A DNA stretch of 64,000 bases from Candidatus Vecturithrix granuli (GCA_000739535.1 DF820463.1:604956-668955); one strand, 5' to 3'; positions 15,720 through 24,451 are shown, counted from the first letter of the stretch. The notes: generated by a model from the letters alone, not told the origin. Numbers and translations are program-made.

Positions 15720-16493
15720 TTATTCCTGATCTAATCCCTTTAAATATTGTCCTGAAGTTCCGCCGCCGTCAATTGCCAGAGCCTGACCTGTAATATAGGG
15801 CGCTTGATTCGAGGCGAGAAAGGCAAAAAAGGCCGCAATTTCTTCAGGGGCTGCATGGCGATTCATGGGAATGTCTGCGTTCACTGCGTCCATCATTTCC
15901 TGGGTATATTCCGTTTTCTGCATAGGGGTTAAGGTATAACCCGGACAGACCGCATTCACGCGCAGCCAGGGAGCAAACTCTAAGGCCAAAGTTTTCGCCA
16001 TAAGAATAATCCCGGCTTTTGAAGCGTTATAATCAGTATAAAGCGGATGCCCTTCCAGTCCATTGACAGAGGCTGTGAAAAGCACCACACCCTCCCGTTG
16101 TTTTTTCATGCGCCGAATCGCTTGCTGCGCGCACAAAAACATGCCATCCAGATTGATGCGCAAGATCCGCGACCACTGGGCATATTCAATCTCTAAAAAG
16201 GGCTTGCGCACGCTGATCCCCGCATTGGAAATGAGCACGTCAATCCCGCCGACTAATTCATCTACCTGCTCAAATCCTGCCTGCACTTGTTCGGGCGAGC
16301 TGACGTCAACCATCAGGCCAGCTTTGAGATCAGGCACGAGCGCAAGCGCCTGATCTAGGGCACCCTGATTCCAATCAAAAATGATCACCTGCGCTTCTTC
16401 CTCGACGAAACGCTGTGCAGTGGCAAAACCAATACCGCTTGCGGCTCCGGTAATCACAATTCGTTTTCCTTTCAAATCTTGATAAATTCCCAT
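15720..16493 (-). CDS. SDR-family NAD(P)-dependent oxidoreductase
   Basis: Classical short-chain dehydrogenase of 257 aa. The cofactor loop is TGAASGIG (residues 15-22), followed by NAG at 90-92 and the catalytic set Ser142, Tyr155 and Lys159 (YNASK). An aspartate after the second beta strand (IIFDWN) suggests preference for NAD over NADP. It starts at ATG 16493 with a consensus AGGAGG site. It is downstream of the ProC-like and B12-binding genes on the same strand, separated by a 270-bp gap that carries a palindromic element, so it may belong to the RpiR-controlled set or be independent. Substrate unknown; sugar alcohols, aldonates and hydroxyacids are typical for such contexts. Confidence 0.92.
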   Translation of the reverse strand: MGIYQDLKGKRIVITGAASGIGFATAQRFVEEEAQVIIFDWNQGALDQALALVPDLKAGLMVDVSSPEQVQAGFEQVDELVGGIDVLISNAGISVRKPFLEIEYAQWSRILRINLDGMFLCAQQAIRRMKKQREGVVLFTASVNGLEGHPLYTDYNASKAGIILMAKTLALEFAPWLRVNAVCPGYTLTPMQKTEYTQEMMDAVNADIPMNRHAAPEEIAAFFAFLASNQAPYITGQALAIDGGGTSGQYLKGLDQE

Positions 16494-16604
16494 CTTATAA
16501 CCTCCTGAGAACTACTACATGACCAAATTCATTCTGACAGATTCGGAGTTCTCGCTTTAGCGAGTTTCCGCCTGAAGGTGAGACTACGAACATGACACCT
16601 CCTA

Positions 16605-16713
16605 TGAAACTACAAGGATGTTGTGTAGGGAGGATTCTTGACGACGAATGGGTCGGCGTGGAACCAACCCCTACCCCTGAGAATCCTTCCTACACGAAAT
16701 CCTTATAATTTCA
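16605..16713 (+). repeat. 109-bp palindromic element, copy A
   Basis: Terminal inverted repeats start TGAAACTACAAGGAT and end ATCCTTATAATTTCA. Each arm is about 35 bp and also contains GTGTAGG.AGGATTCT and its complement. The core GACGACGAAT.GGTCGGC is shared with copy B at 23390-23498. It contains no gene and is compatible with a miniature inverted-repeat element. Just left of it (16551-16564) is a small CTCGC/GCGAG hairpin. Confidence 0.75.
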
Positions 16714-16763
16714 TTTCTGGTATCATCCTTTGCTTATCTCTTCTCCGTGTAGCTACAAAGCAA

Positions 16764-17579
16764 TTAAAACGACTCGCTGAATCCTGTAGCTTTTTGCGCG
16801 CCGCGTTCAATCGCTTCTTTGATTGCGGCCTGAAAGGCATATTGATCCAGCGTAAACAAGCACTCGACCGACACTCCGCCCGGGGTACTGGCCTCGGCCA
16901 GTAAATCCGAGGGCGGAATTTGACGCGCCTTCCACACTTCCATTGATCCTGCAATGGTTTGATAGACAATTTTGGTCGAAGTGTTACGATCAATGCCGCA
17001 CCGGATACCTGCATCCACCAACGCTTGAAAAAACAGATAGACCGGGGCCGGACTGCTGAGCGCGGTGACAACATTGATCAACTCTTCCGGCAGCACTACA
17101 TATTCGCCTAACGATTCAAACAAGGCGGCAACCATACTGCGCTGTTCAGCACTCACATACGGATTATAGGCTAAAGCAGCAATACCCCATCCGATTTGAC
17201 TCGGAGGATTGGGAAGTGCCCGGACAATCGGCAGTTGCTCACCTAACACCGCATATTTCTTCATCGGAATTCCGGCCGCAATGCTAATCAGCAATTTTTC
17301 CGATGAAAACGTGAATTGGCGTAGTTCCTGAATCACGACATCCACGACCTGGGGAATCACGTTAATAAAAATCAGATCCCCCTGTATGACCGCATCCAGA
17401 TTATCCTGCGCGATGCGCAGAACGTATTTGTCCTCTAAAACTTGCAGCCTATCCCGGTTTGGATCGCTGACCAGCAATTGATCGGGGGCGACGGTATGCG
17501 TACGAATCAGATTGCTGACAAGAATTTCCGTGATATGTCCTCCGCCAATAAACGCCAGGGTCTTATCCTTCAATACCAT
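16764..17579 (-). CDS. Pyrroline-5-carboxylate reductase family protein
   Basis: NAD(P)-dependent reductase of the ProC family (271 aa from ATG 17579). It has the N-terminal dinucleotide motif LAFIGGGHITEIL, the central block VRALPNPPSQIGWGIAAL in place of the usual R.MPN.p...G.G, and the C-terminal ASTPGGVSVECL, which corresponds to SPGGTT of true ProC enzymes. These changes leave the fold clear but make the classical substrate uncertain; relatives act on ketimines or amino-acid-derived semialdehydes. A TTG at 17591 would add four residues and has no better ribosome site. The gene is wedged between an SDR gene and a cobalamin-binding mutase-like gene, unlike housekeeping proC, which supports a catabolic role in this locus. 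That is inference. Confidence 0.82.
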   Translation of the reverse strand: MVLKDKTLAFIGGGHITEILVSNLIRTHTVAPDQLLVSDPNRDRLQVLEDKYVLRIAQDNLDAVIQGDLIFINVIPQVVDVVIQELRQFTFSSEKLLISIAAGIPMKKYAVLGEQLPIVRALPNPPSQIGWGIAALAYNPYVSAEQRSMVAALFESLGEYVVLPEELINVVTALSSPAPVYLFFQALVDAGIRCGIDRNTSTKIVYQTIAGSMEVWKARQIPPSDLLAEASTPGGVSVECLFTLDQYAFQAAIKEAIERGAQKATGFSESF

Positions 17580-17600
17580 GATTAATGTCAATCTAAGTCT

Positions 17601-17647
17601 GTAGTAAACGCTTCAGCGTTTCATAACGCCGCTAAAGCGGCTACTAC
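17601..17647 (+). repeat. Two-hairpin palindromic element (class 1)
   Basis: Outer GTAGTA/TACTAC (17601-17606 and 17642-17647) encloses AAACGC-TTCA-GCGTTT and GCCGC-TAAA-GCGGC, giving a compact three-way junction. It lies between the B12-protein gene and the proC-like gene. Confidence 0.75.
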
Positions 17648-17686
17648 GAGCCTGATTTTCATTCTGCCATATTCGTTGTATTCGTA

Positions 17687-19477
17687 TCATTCGATGACTT
17701 CTTTATCCTCATTCGCGGCCAGCATTTTCCGAATGCCGCCTTCCAGGGCAACGCAGGGATACATGCCTAATTCTTTTAGCGATTGCGTGACGTCCACGGG
17801 TAGAGCCTGATTTTCGAATTTCTGATTCAAAACTCCTCCCATGAGCACCGGAAGCTCGACCTGATGCTTGCGGAGTTCTGTTTTCAATCGTTTCGCATAC
17901 TCGAGCGCCATGCCATTATGGGTACTGATCAGGATCGCCTCGACATTGCGGGCGCAGGCCTCGGCTGCTATCTCATCAGGATTTTTTTCAGGACCTAAAT
18001 TGATCATTTCGACCCCGGCTTCTGAGAGCAGTTGATGAATTACCAGAATCGCGTGTTCATGCACATCAGTTGAAGCGATCAGCATACGCCGCCCTTGCAA
18101 ACGCTGTTTGACCTGAGGTTGGTTAAAGAGCGGGCGATATTGCTCCACGCAAGCCAGCGACATTTCAAACACATCGGTCGGAACCAGCGGCTGCCGTCTG
18201 CGGATATTTGCCTCATCAACCTTGCCTGCGCCGAACATTTCTTCAAAGATCGCCGGACCTAAACGTTTGAGCACATACAGCAATTGAACCGGATTCTGCG
18301 TGTCAACTCCAGCTTCTTGCAGTCCATCTAACGCGCTTGTGAAGACTGTTTTTCCCGCTGATGTCACCTTCTCTGCAAAGACGCGCGACGCGCTGAAATC
18401 AATGTAAGGCCAGAGCCGGCGAGCGGTCTCTTCGATCCGATGCCCAAAAATCTGGATTTCTGCGATTTCTTCGGCCGAAGGCACGCGCACTGCTTCTGTC
18501 ACTGGCAGCGGATGAACCGCGTGACCGGTCGGGCACTCAATCTGCGCCAGGATATCCCACAGCAGATACTCGGCGACCAGCCCTCGATTCAACGCGAAAT
18601 CGCGGCTGAACGAGATCGTATCGCCGTAAAACATGGAGCCGATGCAGTTGTGGTCGTGAATCGCGTCCAGCGCGAAGACCCATCCGGCGCGTTTAACCGG
18701 ATTGCTGGTCAATCCACCGATACAATGCGCAAGCTTCGCGTCAAGCAGTTGTTCGACAATGTAGCGTTCCAGATAGGCCCAACCGGCTACGGTGGCGCAA
18801 TCGTGAAAAAGGGCCGCAAACCCATCTTCCAAATACGAATGAATCAGTGTGCCCTGTTCGCGCAGCGCGCCCATCAGCGCCATGGCGCGCACGGTTTCAA
18901 CGGTCGTCGTGACCTGATCGCGCCACATCGGAACTTCATGCGCGAAAAATTGCGACAGATTCCCGATGGTTGTCACTCCGGCGTTGAGGGCGTTGATCGT
19001 GTTCTCTGTCGCGGCCGGAAACCCGATCATAAAATCCCCGGTGTGAGCCTGAATCGGGACAACCTGACCGATCTGCCGCCAATCTTCAGGCGACTCCAGC
19101 AGCGGACCTGTTTCGGCCGGAGCCTGTTTTCTGTATTCCTGCGGCAGCCCCATACGCCGATCAAGGCAAATTCCGGCGCGGTCAATCACAAAATGGTGAT
19201 CTTCGGCCGTCTGATACAAATGTTGTAACGCCTCAGCCGTGGCTTGCCATGAACTCATGCCGATATGGGCATGGTACATGATCTTTTTTTCGCGGATACA
19301 GCGTCGTTTATACTCCGCTTCCGAGACCACCCCCATCTCATCAAAAAAAGCTGTTCTGCCAATATGCAGATCTTTTGCAATGGCGCGCCCCTGCGAGATG
19401 ATTGCCTCAGCAGCCGGAAGTTCAGTCGTCAAAATTGTCTGCACCTGCGTCTGAAAGTGTGAAAAATTCATGGTCAT
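17687..19477 (-). CDS. Cobalamin-binding protein with mutase-like N-terminal domain
   Basis: A 596-residue protein in two parts. The C-terminal 130 residues are a B12-binding Rossmann fold: DVHEHA with lower-axial ligand candidate His473 and Asp471, then STHNGM, then MGG. The canonical motif is DxHxxG...SxL...GG, so the first Gly is Ala here. The N-terminal 450 residues look like an alpha/beta barrel (QAHTGDFMIGFPAATENTI, HCIGGLTSNPVKR, HPLPVTEAVRVPSAEEI) and recall the catalytic chain of B12-dependent carbon-skeleton mutases such as glutamate mutase, but I cannot place it in a named subfamily. ATG 19477 (or 19471) is the likely start; an ATG at 19534 would extend through a palindromic repeat. 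It lies next to the RpiR regulator gene. Predicted role: radical rearrangement of a catabolic substrate. Confidence 0.75.
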   Translation of the reverse strand: MTMNFSHFQTQVQTILTTELPAAEAIISQGRAIAKDLHIGRTAFFDEMGVVSEAEYKRRCIREKKIMYHAHIGMSSWQATAEALQHLYQTAEDHHFVIDRAGICLDRRMGLPQEYRKQAPAETGPLLESPEDWRQIGQVVPIQAHTGDFMIGFPAATENTINALNAGVTTIGNLSQFFAHEVPMWRDQVTTTVETVRAMALMGALREQGTLIHSYLEDGFAALFHDCATVAGWAYLERYIVEQLLDAKLAHCIGGLTSNPVKRAGWVFALDAIHDHNCIGSMFYGDTISFSRDFALNRGLVAEYLLWDILAQIECPTGHAVHPLPVTEAVRVPSAEEIAEIQIFGHRIEETARRLWPYIDFSASRVFAEKVTSAGKTVFTSALDGLQEAGVDTQNPVQLLYVLKRLGPAIFEEMFGAGKVDEANIRRRQPLVPTDVFEMSLACVEQYRPLFNQPQVKQRLQGRRMLIASTDVHEHAILVIHQLLSEAGVEMINLGPEKNPDEIAAEACARNVEAILISTHNGMALEYAKRLKTELRKHQVELPVLMGGVLNQKFENQALPVDVTQSLKELGMYPCVALEGGIRKMLAANEDKEVIE

Positions 19478-19506
19478 GAGTGTTCGTAGTTCTCGCTTGA
19501 ACGATA

Positions 19507-19600
19507 ATTTTTGCCACAGAGGCACAGAGAACATAGAGTTTCACTCATTTTCTTTTCTCTTCACTTCTTCTCTGTGTTCTCTGTGCCTCTGTGGCAAAAT
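19507..19600 (+). repeat. Inverted repeat with 31-bp near-perfect arms
   Basis: TTTTGCCACAGAGGCACAGAG in the left arm (19508-19538) is mirrored by CTCTGTGCCTCTGTGGCAAAA in the right arm (19570-19600). Each arm also has internal CACAGAG direct repeats. It fills the gap between the RpiR gene stop and the B12-protein start, and can form a large hairpin in the joint transcript. Confidence 0.8.
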
Positions 19601-19621
19601 TACGGGAATCATCAAAGAGTC

Positions 19622-20467
19622 TTAATATTTCAGATACGAAAGCACTTGTTTGGTCTTGCCTAACTGTTCCCAGGCTTGCTGCCCGCTTCTCAGGCCGATC
19701 GCGGTGTAGAGCGTGTCAACGACCACAAATTGCACAAGACGCGAGAGCATCGCATCTGTCCGATAATCTACTTCTTCGGAAATCGTGGAAATACAGACAT
19801 CGGCAATTTTACTTAAATGAGAATCAGACACCCCGGTCAGGGCAATCACTTTGGCCGGAGGTTTGGCATGTTCCACCGGAATGACCAAATCTTTACTCTC
19901 GCCGGATTGGGAAATGCAGAAAATCACATCCCCTTCCTGCGGATTCGCCATGACCATCGCATTAATGTGCGAATCCTGGGTATAATGGCAATGCAAGCCC
20001 AGACGGGAAAATTTAAGAAAGGCATGATGGGCCACGACGCCGGAGGGCGCGTAACCTAAAATGATCACGCGCCGGGCATAGCGGATCATTTCGGCGGCTT
20101 TCTCCATCGCCTCGGTACTGATCCAGGTTAAATTATCATGCAGGATTTGCATTCCCCCCTGAAAAATTTTCTCTTTGATCGTTTCCATGTTATCATTTTC
20201 GGTAATATCGCTATAGGTATGATAGAAGGTATTGCCTGCGATTTCGGTCGCTAGATTGACTTTGAAATCGTGGTATCCTGAGAATCCGAGGGTGCGATAA
20301 AATTTGACGATGGACGCTTCGCTTTTCACATGACACGCCGCAGCGAATTCAGTAATTGACATTTTGATCACCGCGGTCGGCTGTTCGAGTACGAACCTGG
20401 CAATCTTACGCTGCATAGGCGTCATCGAATCAAGTTTTTGGCGTATTGTCGGTAATACTACGGCCAT
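19622..20467 (-). CDS. RpiR/MurR-type transcriptional regulator with SIS domain
   Basis: DNA-binding regulator of 281 aa. Residues about 1-77 form the RpiR helix-turn-helix (IARFVLEQPTAVIKMSITEFAAACHVKSEASIVKFYRTLGFSGYHDFK), and about 105-250 form a SIS phosphosugar-binding domain (ILGYAPSGVVAHHAFLKFSRLG, CISQSGESKDLV). Effectors of this family are usually sugar phosphates or sugar acids. ATG 20467 was chosen because GGAAG lies six bases upstream and homology begins there; the open frame continues to a GTG at 20539. The gene is divergent from the FGGY kinase/TRAP operon over a very AT-rich gap, and leads the B12/ProC/SDR genes. It is the obvious regulator of both arms. Confidence 0.9.
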   Translation of the reverse strand: MAVVLPTIRQKLDSMTPMQRKIARFVLEQPTAVIKMSITEFAAACHVKSEASIVKFYRTLGFSGYHDFKVNLATEIAGNTFYHTYSDITENDNMETIKEKIFQGGMQILHDNLTWISTEAMEKAAEMIRYARRVIILGYAPSGVVAHHAFLKFSRLGLHCHYTQDSHINAMVMANPQEGDVIFCISQSGESKDLVIPVEHAKPPAKVIALTGVSDSHLSKIADVCISTISEEVDYRTDAMLSRLVQFVVVDTLYTAIGLRSGQQAWEQLGKTKQVLSYLKY

Positions 20468-20579
20468 AACATCTTCCATTCCTTTGTCTTCTGGTACTGT
20501 TGTGTGCAGTACAAATGCGCTCGTAAAAGAAGTGATCACTTATCGGATACAGATGGAATGAGTAGTGGTTTTTGTCAAA

Positions 20580-20679
20580 CGAAATCTTTTATTGAATAAA
20601 AATATTTTTTTACTTTTAATGTTTTTAAATAAAAAAATAAAAAAATTTTATTGACAAAATTTCCTATATTCTCCATAAG
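20580..20679 (+). promoter_or_regulatory. AT-rich divergent control region with a candidate promoter
   Basis: Between the RpiR gene and the FGGY kinase gene lies a stretch of almost pure A/T (20583-20650) with small palindromes such as AAAAATATTTTT. It ends in TTGACA (20651-20656), which with a 17-base spacer gives CATAAG (20674-20679) as a possible -10 for the rightward operon. The A/T tract is the natural place for an RpiR operator. Both assignments are by inspection. Confidence 0.45.
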
Positions 20680-20731
20680 GTATTTCACGCTGACAGCAGC
20701 ATCTTAACAATCCTTATCACAATGCACACGT

Positions 20732-22231
20732 ATGAAAACACAACAATGGATACTGGCAATAGACATGGGCACAAGCGCAACCAAGGGCGTTTTGTTTGAT
20801 CTGCAAGGAAAGGTGAAGAGCGTTGCGCGGAAATCATACCCCATGCTTTCTCCTCAGATTGGTTGGAGCGAGCAGGAACCGGAGCTTGTATTTGAGGCGG
20901 TTTTAGAAGTCTTGCGCGAAACTTACGCTTCTAAACCGGCTGAAGTAGAGATTCCTGGTATCGCCTTCAGCTCGCAGATGTACAGTATTTTGGCGATTGA
21001 TCGGGAAGGAAAACCGTTGAGCAATTCGTTGACCTGGGCCGATAGACGCAGCGCGGAGATTGCCAGCGCGTTCCGGCAGCATCCTGATGCACGAGAATTG
21101 TACCAGCGCACTGGCTGTCCGCTTGATGCGATCTATCCGTTTTCAAAAATTAAGTGGCTGCAAGCACAGGCAAACAACGATCAGATTGCGCGTTTTATCT
21201 CGATTAAAGAATATGTGCTCCACAATCTGCTCGGAGAATATGTGGTGGACTGGTCAACGGCTTCAGCCACCGGAATGTTCGACATCCGGCAGCATATCTG
21301 GAATCCGCTCGCGCTTGAACTGCTGGATATTTCTGAGCAGCAGCTTTCCGCAGTGGTCCCGCCCGGACAAATCTTGAGCGACTGGAAACCGGATATTTTG
21401 ACTTATACGCAGATTCCCGCTGGAACGCCCTGTATCATCGGCGGCGGCGACGGTCCCATGGCAAGTCTTGGAGTCGGAGCCGTGCAATCTGATATATTAG
21501 CCGTGAATGTCGGCACAAGTGCGGCCGCTCGCTCTATTCTTCCTGCACCTGTGATTGATTCGCATGGCAATTTATGGACGTACGCGCTTGATGGAGATTC
21601 CTGGGTAATCGGCGGAATTACCAGCAGCGGCGGGATTTTGTATGATTGGTTTACCACAACTTTCGCAACTGGAGTCTCTCATGTGGATATTAACAATCAG
21701 GTAGCGACGATTGCCCCTGGTGCAGAGGGGTTGACCTTTATTCCTTACCTCGGCGGGGAACAATGTCCGGTCTGGAATCCAAACACGCGCGGAAGTTTTC
21801 TGGGGATGACCTTCACACACACTTACGCCCATTTCATCCGGGCTGTGCTTGAAGGAATCACGCGCTCCATTTATCGCATGACGAAAAGCATCGAGCTGAC
21901 GATTCAGCAGCCCTTTCAGGAAATCCGTGTGACCGGAGGGTTAACATCATCTTCAACCTGGCTTCAGATAGCGGCTGATATGTTTGGATGTCGCGTCGTC
22001 ATTCCTGACACGCCCGAAGGCTCCGCCAGAGGCGCGGCGTTCATGGCGTTGAAGGTGCTGGGAATGACAACAGCAAAAACTCTGATTTCAGAAAACCAGG
22101 CTGCACAAACACGGATTGAACCGAATGTACAGGTCCATCAATTTTACATGGAACAGGATGAACAGTTCGACCAAAGTCTTGCTGCGACCAAATCGCTCGA
22201 TTACACTGAATGTAAGGTAAAATTTCCATAA
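20732..22231 (+). CDS. FGGY-family carbohydrate kinase, gluconokinase-like
   Basis: ATP-dependent sugar or sugar-acid kinase, 499 aa, normal length. It has the phosphate loop DMGTSATKGVLFD near the N-terminus, SLTWADRRS, and the catalytic base Asp240 in GGGDGPMASLG, followed by NVGTSAAARS and GGITSSGGILYDW, which is characteristic of the gluconokinase/xylulokinase branch. The C-terminal half has VTGG for the ATPase fold. It is first in the rightward operon, 46 bases after a candidate promoter; no strong ribosome site is visible before the ATG. With the secreted royal-jelly-like protein, TRAP importer and DapA-like lyase downstream, a sugar-acid substrate is the best guess. Confidence 0.9.
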   Translation: MKTQQWILAIDMGTSATKGVLFDLQGKVKSVARKSYPMLSPQIGWSEQEPELVFEAVLEVLRETYASKPAEVEIPGIAFSSQMYSILAIDREGKPLSNSLTWADRRSAEIASAFRQHPDARELYQRTGCPLDAIYPFSKIKWLQAQANNDQIARFISIKEYVLHNLLGEYVVDWSTASATGMFDIRQHIWNPLALELLDISEQQLSAVVPPGQILSDWKPDILTYTQIPAGTPCIIGGGDGPMASLGVGAVQSDILAVNVGTSAAARSILPAPVIDSHGNLWTYALDGDSWVIGGITSSGGILYDWFTTTFATGVSHVDINNQVATIAPGAEGLTFIPYLGGEQCPVWNPNTRGSFLGMTFTHTYAHFIRAVLEGITRSIYRMTKSIELTIQQPFQEIRVTGGLTSSSTWLQIAADMFGCRVVIPDTPEGSARGAAFMALKVLGMTTAKTLISENQAAQTRIEPNVQVHQFYMEQDEQFDQSLAATKSLDYTECKVKFP

Positions 22232-22241
22232 TCGTGTTTTA

Positions 22242-22288
22242 ACCCCACCCCCGGCCCCTCCCCAAAGGAGAGGGGCCGGGGGTGGGGT
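22242..22288 (+). repeat. GC-rich hairpin after the kinase gene
   Basis: ACCCCACCCCCGGCCCCTC (22242-22260) pairs with GAGGGGCCGGGGGTGGGGT (22270-22288) almost perfectly. The stem lies 11 bases past the kinase stop, with no T-run. It may stabilise the kinase mRNA end or partly uncouple the downstream genes. Confidence 0.6.
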
Positions 22289-22306
22289 CTTTCAAGAAAT
22301 TTCAGT

Positions 22307-23278
22307 ATGAAAAATGCCACTGTAATCGTTTCAGCCCGCTCTTTCGGACAAATTATACCGGAACCGATGCAACGGCTTCAAGAACAGGGATGCGCAATTA
22401 TCGAGTGTCGCGAAGGCAAAGACGTACCGCATGAACGCCTGAAACAGGCTGTTCAGACAGCAGATGCCTGGATCGTCTCGTTCTATCCGATTACGCGTGA
22501 ACTTCTCGAATCAGCCCGCAATCTCAAAGTGATCGTGAAGCATGGGGTGGGATTAGACAACATCGATCTTGAAGCCGCTACTGCACGTGGAATTCTGGTG
22601 GTAATCGCTCCGGGTGCCACTGAACACTCTGTACCTGAATTAACTCTCGGAATGTTGCTGTGCCTGGCCAGGAGAATTCACGAAGCTCATCAGACGGTCG
22701 TTGCCGGACAATGGAATCGTTTTCCCGGCGTGGGACTGTATGGCAAAACCCTGGGAATTTTGGGATTAGGGCGGATCGGTGTCAATATTGCGAAGAAAAT
22801 AGCCGGTTTCGGCTTGCGCCTCTTAGGATACGACCCATACATCACGCCCGAAAGCCTCTCATTCCCAGATATTCGGTTGGTTTCGCTGGCAGAGTTATAT
22901 GCTGAATCGGATTTTATCTGTGTGTGCGCCCCATTGACCCGGGAGACCGAACACATTCTCAACCAACAAGCGTTTCGGCAGATGAGAGATGGCGTGATTA
23001 TCGTGAATACGGCGCGAGGCAAAATTGTGGATGAAGACGCCATGTACGCCGCACTAGAATCGCACAAAGTCGGGGGATATGCGACCGATGTGTTCGAAAC
23101 AGAGCCGCCGATCGGGAGTCCGCTGCTGACTCATCCCAATGTGTTGTGTACACCGCACATTGGCTCCTATACTCTCGATTCATTACGCTTGATCGGGGAA
23201 CGGGCAGCGCAAGGAGTGCTTGACGCTTTACAGGGAAAAATCCCTGAGTTTTTGGTCAATAAGGAAGTTTGTTTGTAG
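22307..23278 (+). CDS. D-2-hydroxyacid dehydrogenase (phosphoglycerate dehydrogenase-like)
   Basis: NAD-dependent D-2-hydroxyacid dehydrogenase, 323 aa, without ACT domain. The Rossmann loop is GLGRIGVNIA from residue 153; catalytic residues are Arg237 (NTARGKIVDE), Glu266 (ETEPP) and His284 (TPHIGSYT). The front part (VIVKHGVGLDNIDLEAATARG, HSVPELTLGMLLCLARR) is of the PGDH-like subfamily often found in sugar-acid loci. It follows the kinase gene after a GC-rich hairpin and precedes the DapA-family gene. It is distinct from the paralogue at 4450, with only motif-level similarity by eye. Likely oxidises or reduces an intermediate of the same pathway. Confidence 0.9.
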   Translation: MKNATVIVSARSFGQIIPEPMQRLQEQGCAIIECREGKDVPHERLKQAVQTADAWIVSFYPITRELLESARNLKVIVKHGVGLDNIDLEAATARGILVVIAPGATEHSVPELTLGMLLCLARRIHEAHQTVVAGQWNRFPGVGLYGKTLGILGLGRIGVNIAKKIAGFGLRLLGYDPYITPESLSFPDIRLVSLAELYAESDFICVCAPLTRETEHILNQQAFRQMRDGVIIVNTARGKIVDEDAMYAALESHKVGGYATDVFETEPPIGSPLLTHPNVLCTPHIGSYTLDSLRLIGERAAQGVLDALQGKIPEFLVNKEVCL

Positions 23279-23318
23279 TCATACTGAGTAGTTACAGAAT
23301 TTATTCATAATCACTCAG

Positions 23319-23345
23319 CCGCGAAACTGAAGTTTCGCGCTACAT
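23319..23345 (+). repeat. Single GCGAAACT/AGTTTCGC hairpin
   Basis: CGCGAAACTGAAGTTTCGCG (23320-23339) followed by CTACATTTTC is nearly identical to the right half of the class-1 element at 4406-4434, so it is a half-copy of that element. Confidence 0.65.
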
Positions 23346-23389
23346 TTTCTTCACAGGCGTTAACATGAGCTAACGCTCACCCGACACAA

Positions 23390-23498
23390 TGAAACTACAA
23401 GGATTTGGTGTAGGAAGGATTCTTGACGACGAATTGGTCGGCATGACACCGAACCATGTCTCTGAGCATCCTTCTTACACACAATCCTTGTAGTTTTA
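23390..23498 (+). repeat. 109-bp palindromic element, copy B
   Basis: It begins TGAAACTACAAGGAT and ends ATCCTTGTAGTTTTA, with the same internal GTGTAGGAAGGATTCTTGACG and core as copy A at 16605-16713. The right end abuts the ribosome site of the DapA-like gene, so it forms most of that gene's leader. Confidence 0.8.
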
Positions 23499-23512
23499 TA
23501 GGAGAACATACC

Positions 23513-24451
23513 ATGATCCAAGGATCGCTTGTCCCCAATATTACGATATTTGATGAACATGGCAGCATTGACCGCGAAAAAACCGGCTGGCATATCCGCT
23601 GGATGTTTGAAAAGGGGTTGGATGGCCTCTTTCTCACCGGTTCTTATGGGGCCGGCCCCATGATGACGACTGAAGAACGGATTGGGATCTTCAAACTTGC
23701 CAAAGAGGCGGCTTCGGAATTTTCCGGGAAATTCCTGCTGCCGCATGTTGGCTGTATTGATACGAAATCCACCGTCGAATTGGCAAAAGCGGCAGACACG
23801 ATCGGCGTAGATGCGATTGGTGCGGTTCCTCCGTTCTATTACAAACATGAGGAAAAACTGATTATCCAATATTACAAAGAAATCATCGAGAGCGTCAACA
23901 CACCGGTCTATGCCTATAATAATCCTGAAACCTCGCGGTTCACCTTTAGTTTTAATACCGTGCTAAAACTTCAGGAACTCGGCCTGAAAGGGTTAAAAGA
24001 CAGCCCATTAAATGTCGGGTTTCTGAGCCGGGTCAACTACGATGCCAAAGTCAATAAGAAGGATTTTCAGATTATTATCGGCACGTCAACCGGCTGGCTG
24101 CCGTTCTATTACATGGGAGTCAGAGCCACCATCGGCGGTATGAATAACTGGGCGCCGGAAATCATGACAGAAATGATCAAAGCGACCTTTGAAGGGAATA
24201 TGGAACGCGCGGAAAGGGCCTATCTGGTGATGCTGGATCTCAGCGCCAAAATGCACTTCACCGACAGCACCATCGCCTCGCATATTGCCTTATATGCCAG
24301 GGGATTCAACGCTGGTTTCCCAAGAAAACCGATGATGCTGCCGCCATTTGATGATCAGAAATACAAAGAAATCAGAGGGTGGCTGGCGCGAGGATTCGAA
24401 ACGCTTGGGCTGGAGATGGAAACCGGCAATGATTCTCCGATTAAGGATTAG
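23513..24451 (+). CDS. DapA/NanA-family lyase or aldolase
   Basis: Class I (Schiff-base) aldolase of the dihydrodipicolinate synthase family, 312 aa. Schiff-base Lys162 lies in GLKGLKDS and the partner Tyr135 in YAYNNPETS. The substrate loop reads GSYGAGPMMTTEE where DapA has GTTGE, arguing against housekeeping DapA and for a catabolic member acting on a 2-oxo-3-deoxy acid or similar. ATG 23513 has AGGAG eight bases upstream; the open frame extends to 23456 through the palindromic repeat. The position between a hydroxyacid dehydrogenase and a TRAP transporter supports cleavage or dehydration of an imported acid. The precise reaction is not decided by sequence. Confidence 0.88.
   Translation: MIQGSLVPNITIFDEHGSIDREKTGWHIRWMFEKGLDGLFLTGSYGAGPMMTTEERIGIFKLAKEAASEFSGKFLLPHVGCIDTKSTVELAKAADTIGVDAIGAVPPFYYKHEEKLIIQYYKEIIESVNTPVYAYNNPETSRFTFSFNTVLKLQELGLKGLKDSPLNVGFLSRVNYDAKVNKKDFQIIIGTSTGWLPFYYMGVRATIGGMNNWAPEIMTEMIKATFEGNMERAERAYLVMLDLSAKMHFTDSTIASHIALYARGFNAGFPRKPMMLPPFDDQKYKEIRGWLARGFETLGLEMETGNDSPIKD

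Noticed and set aside
18440-19228. 262-codon open frame on the plus strand opposite the B12-protein gene
   Set aside because: It lies wholly inside a well-supported minus-strand gene, shows no recognisable domain and is rich in residues expected from antisense reading of a GC-rich gene.
19485-19506. Another class-1 palindromic element near the B12-protein start
   Set aside because: Only a partial GTAGTTCTCGCTTGAA-like half is present, without a second hairpin or an outer stem.
22242-22288. Rho-independent terminator after the FGGY kinase gene
   Set aside because: The stem is strong but no T-run follows, and downstream genes appear functionally linked, so I list it as a hairpin only.
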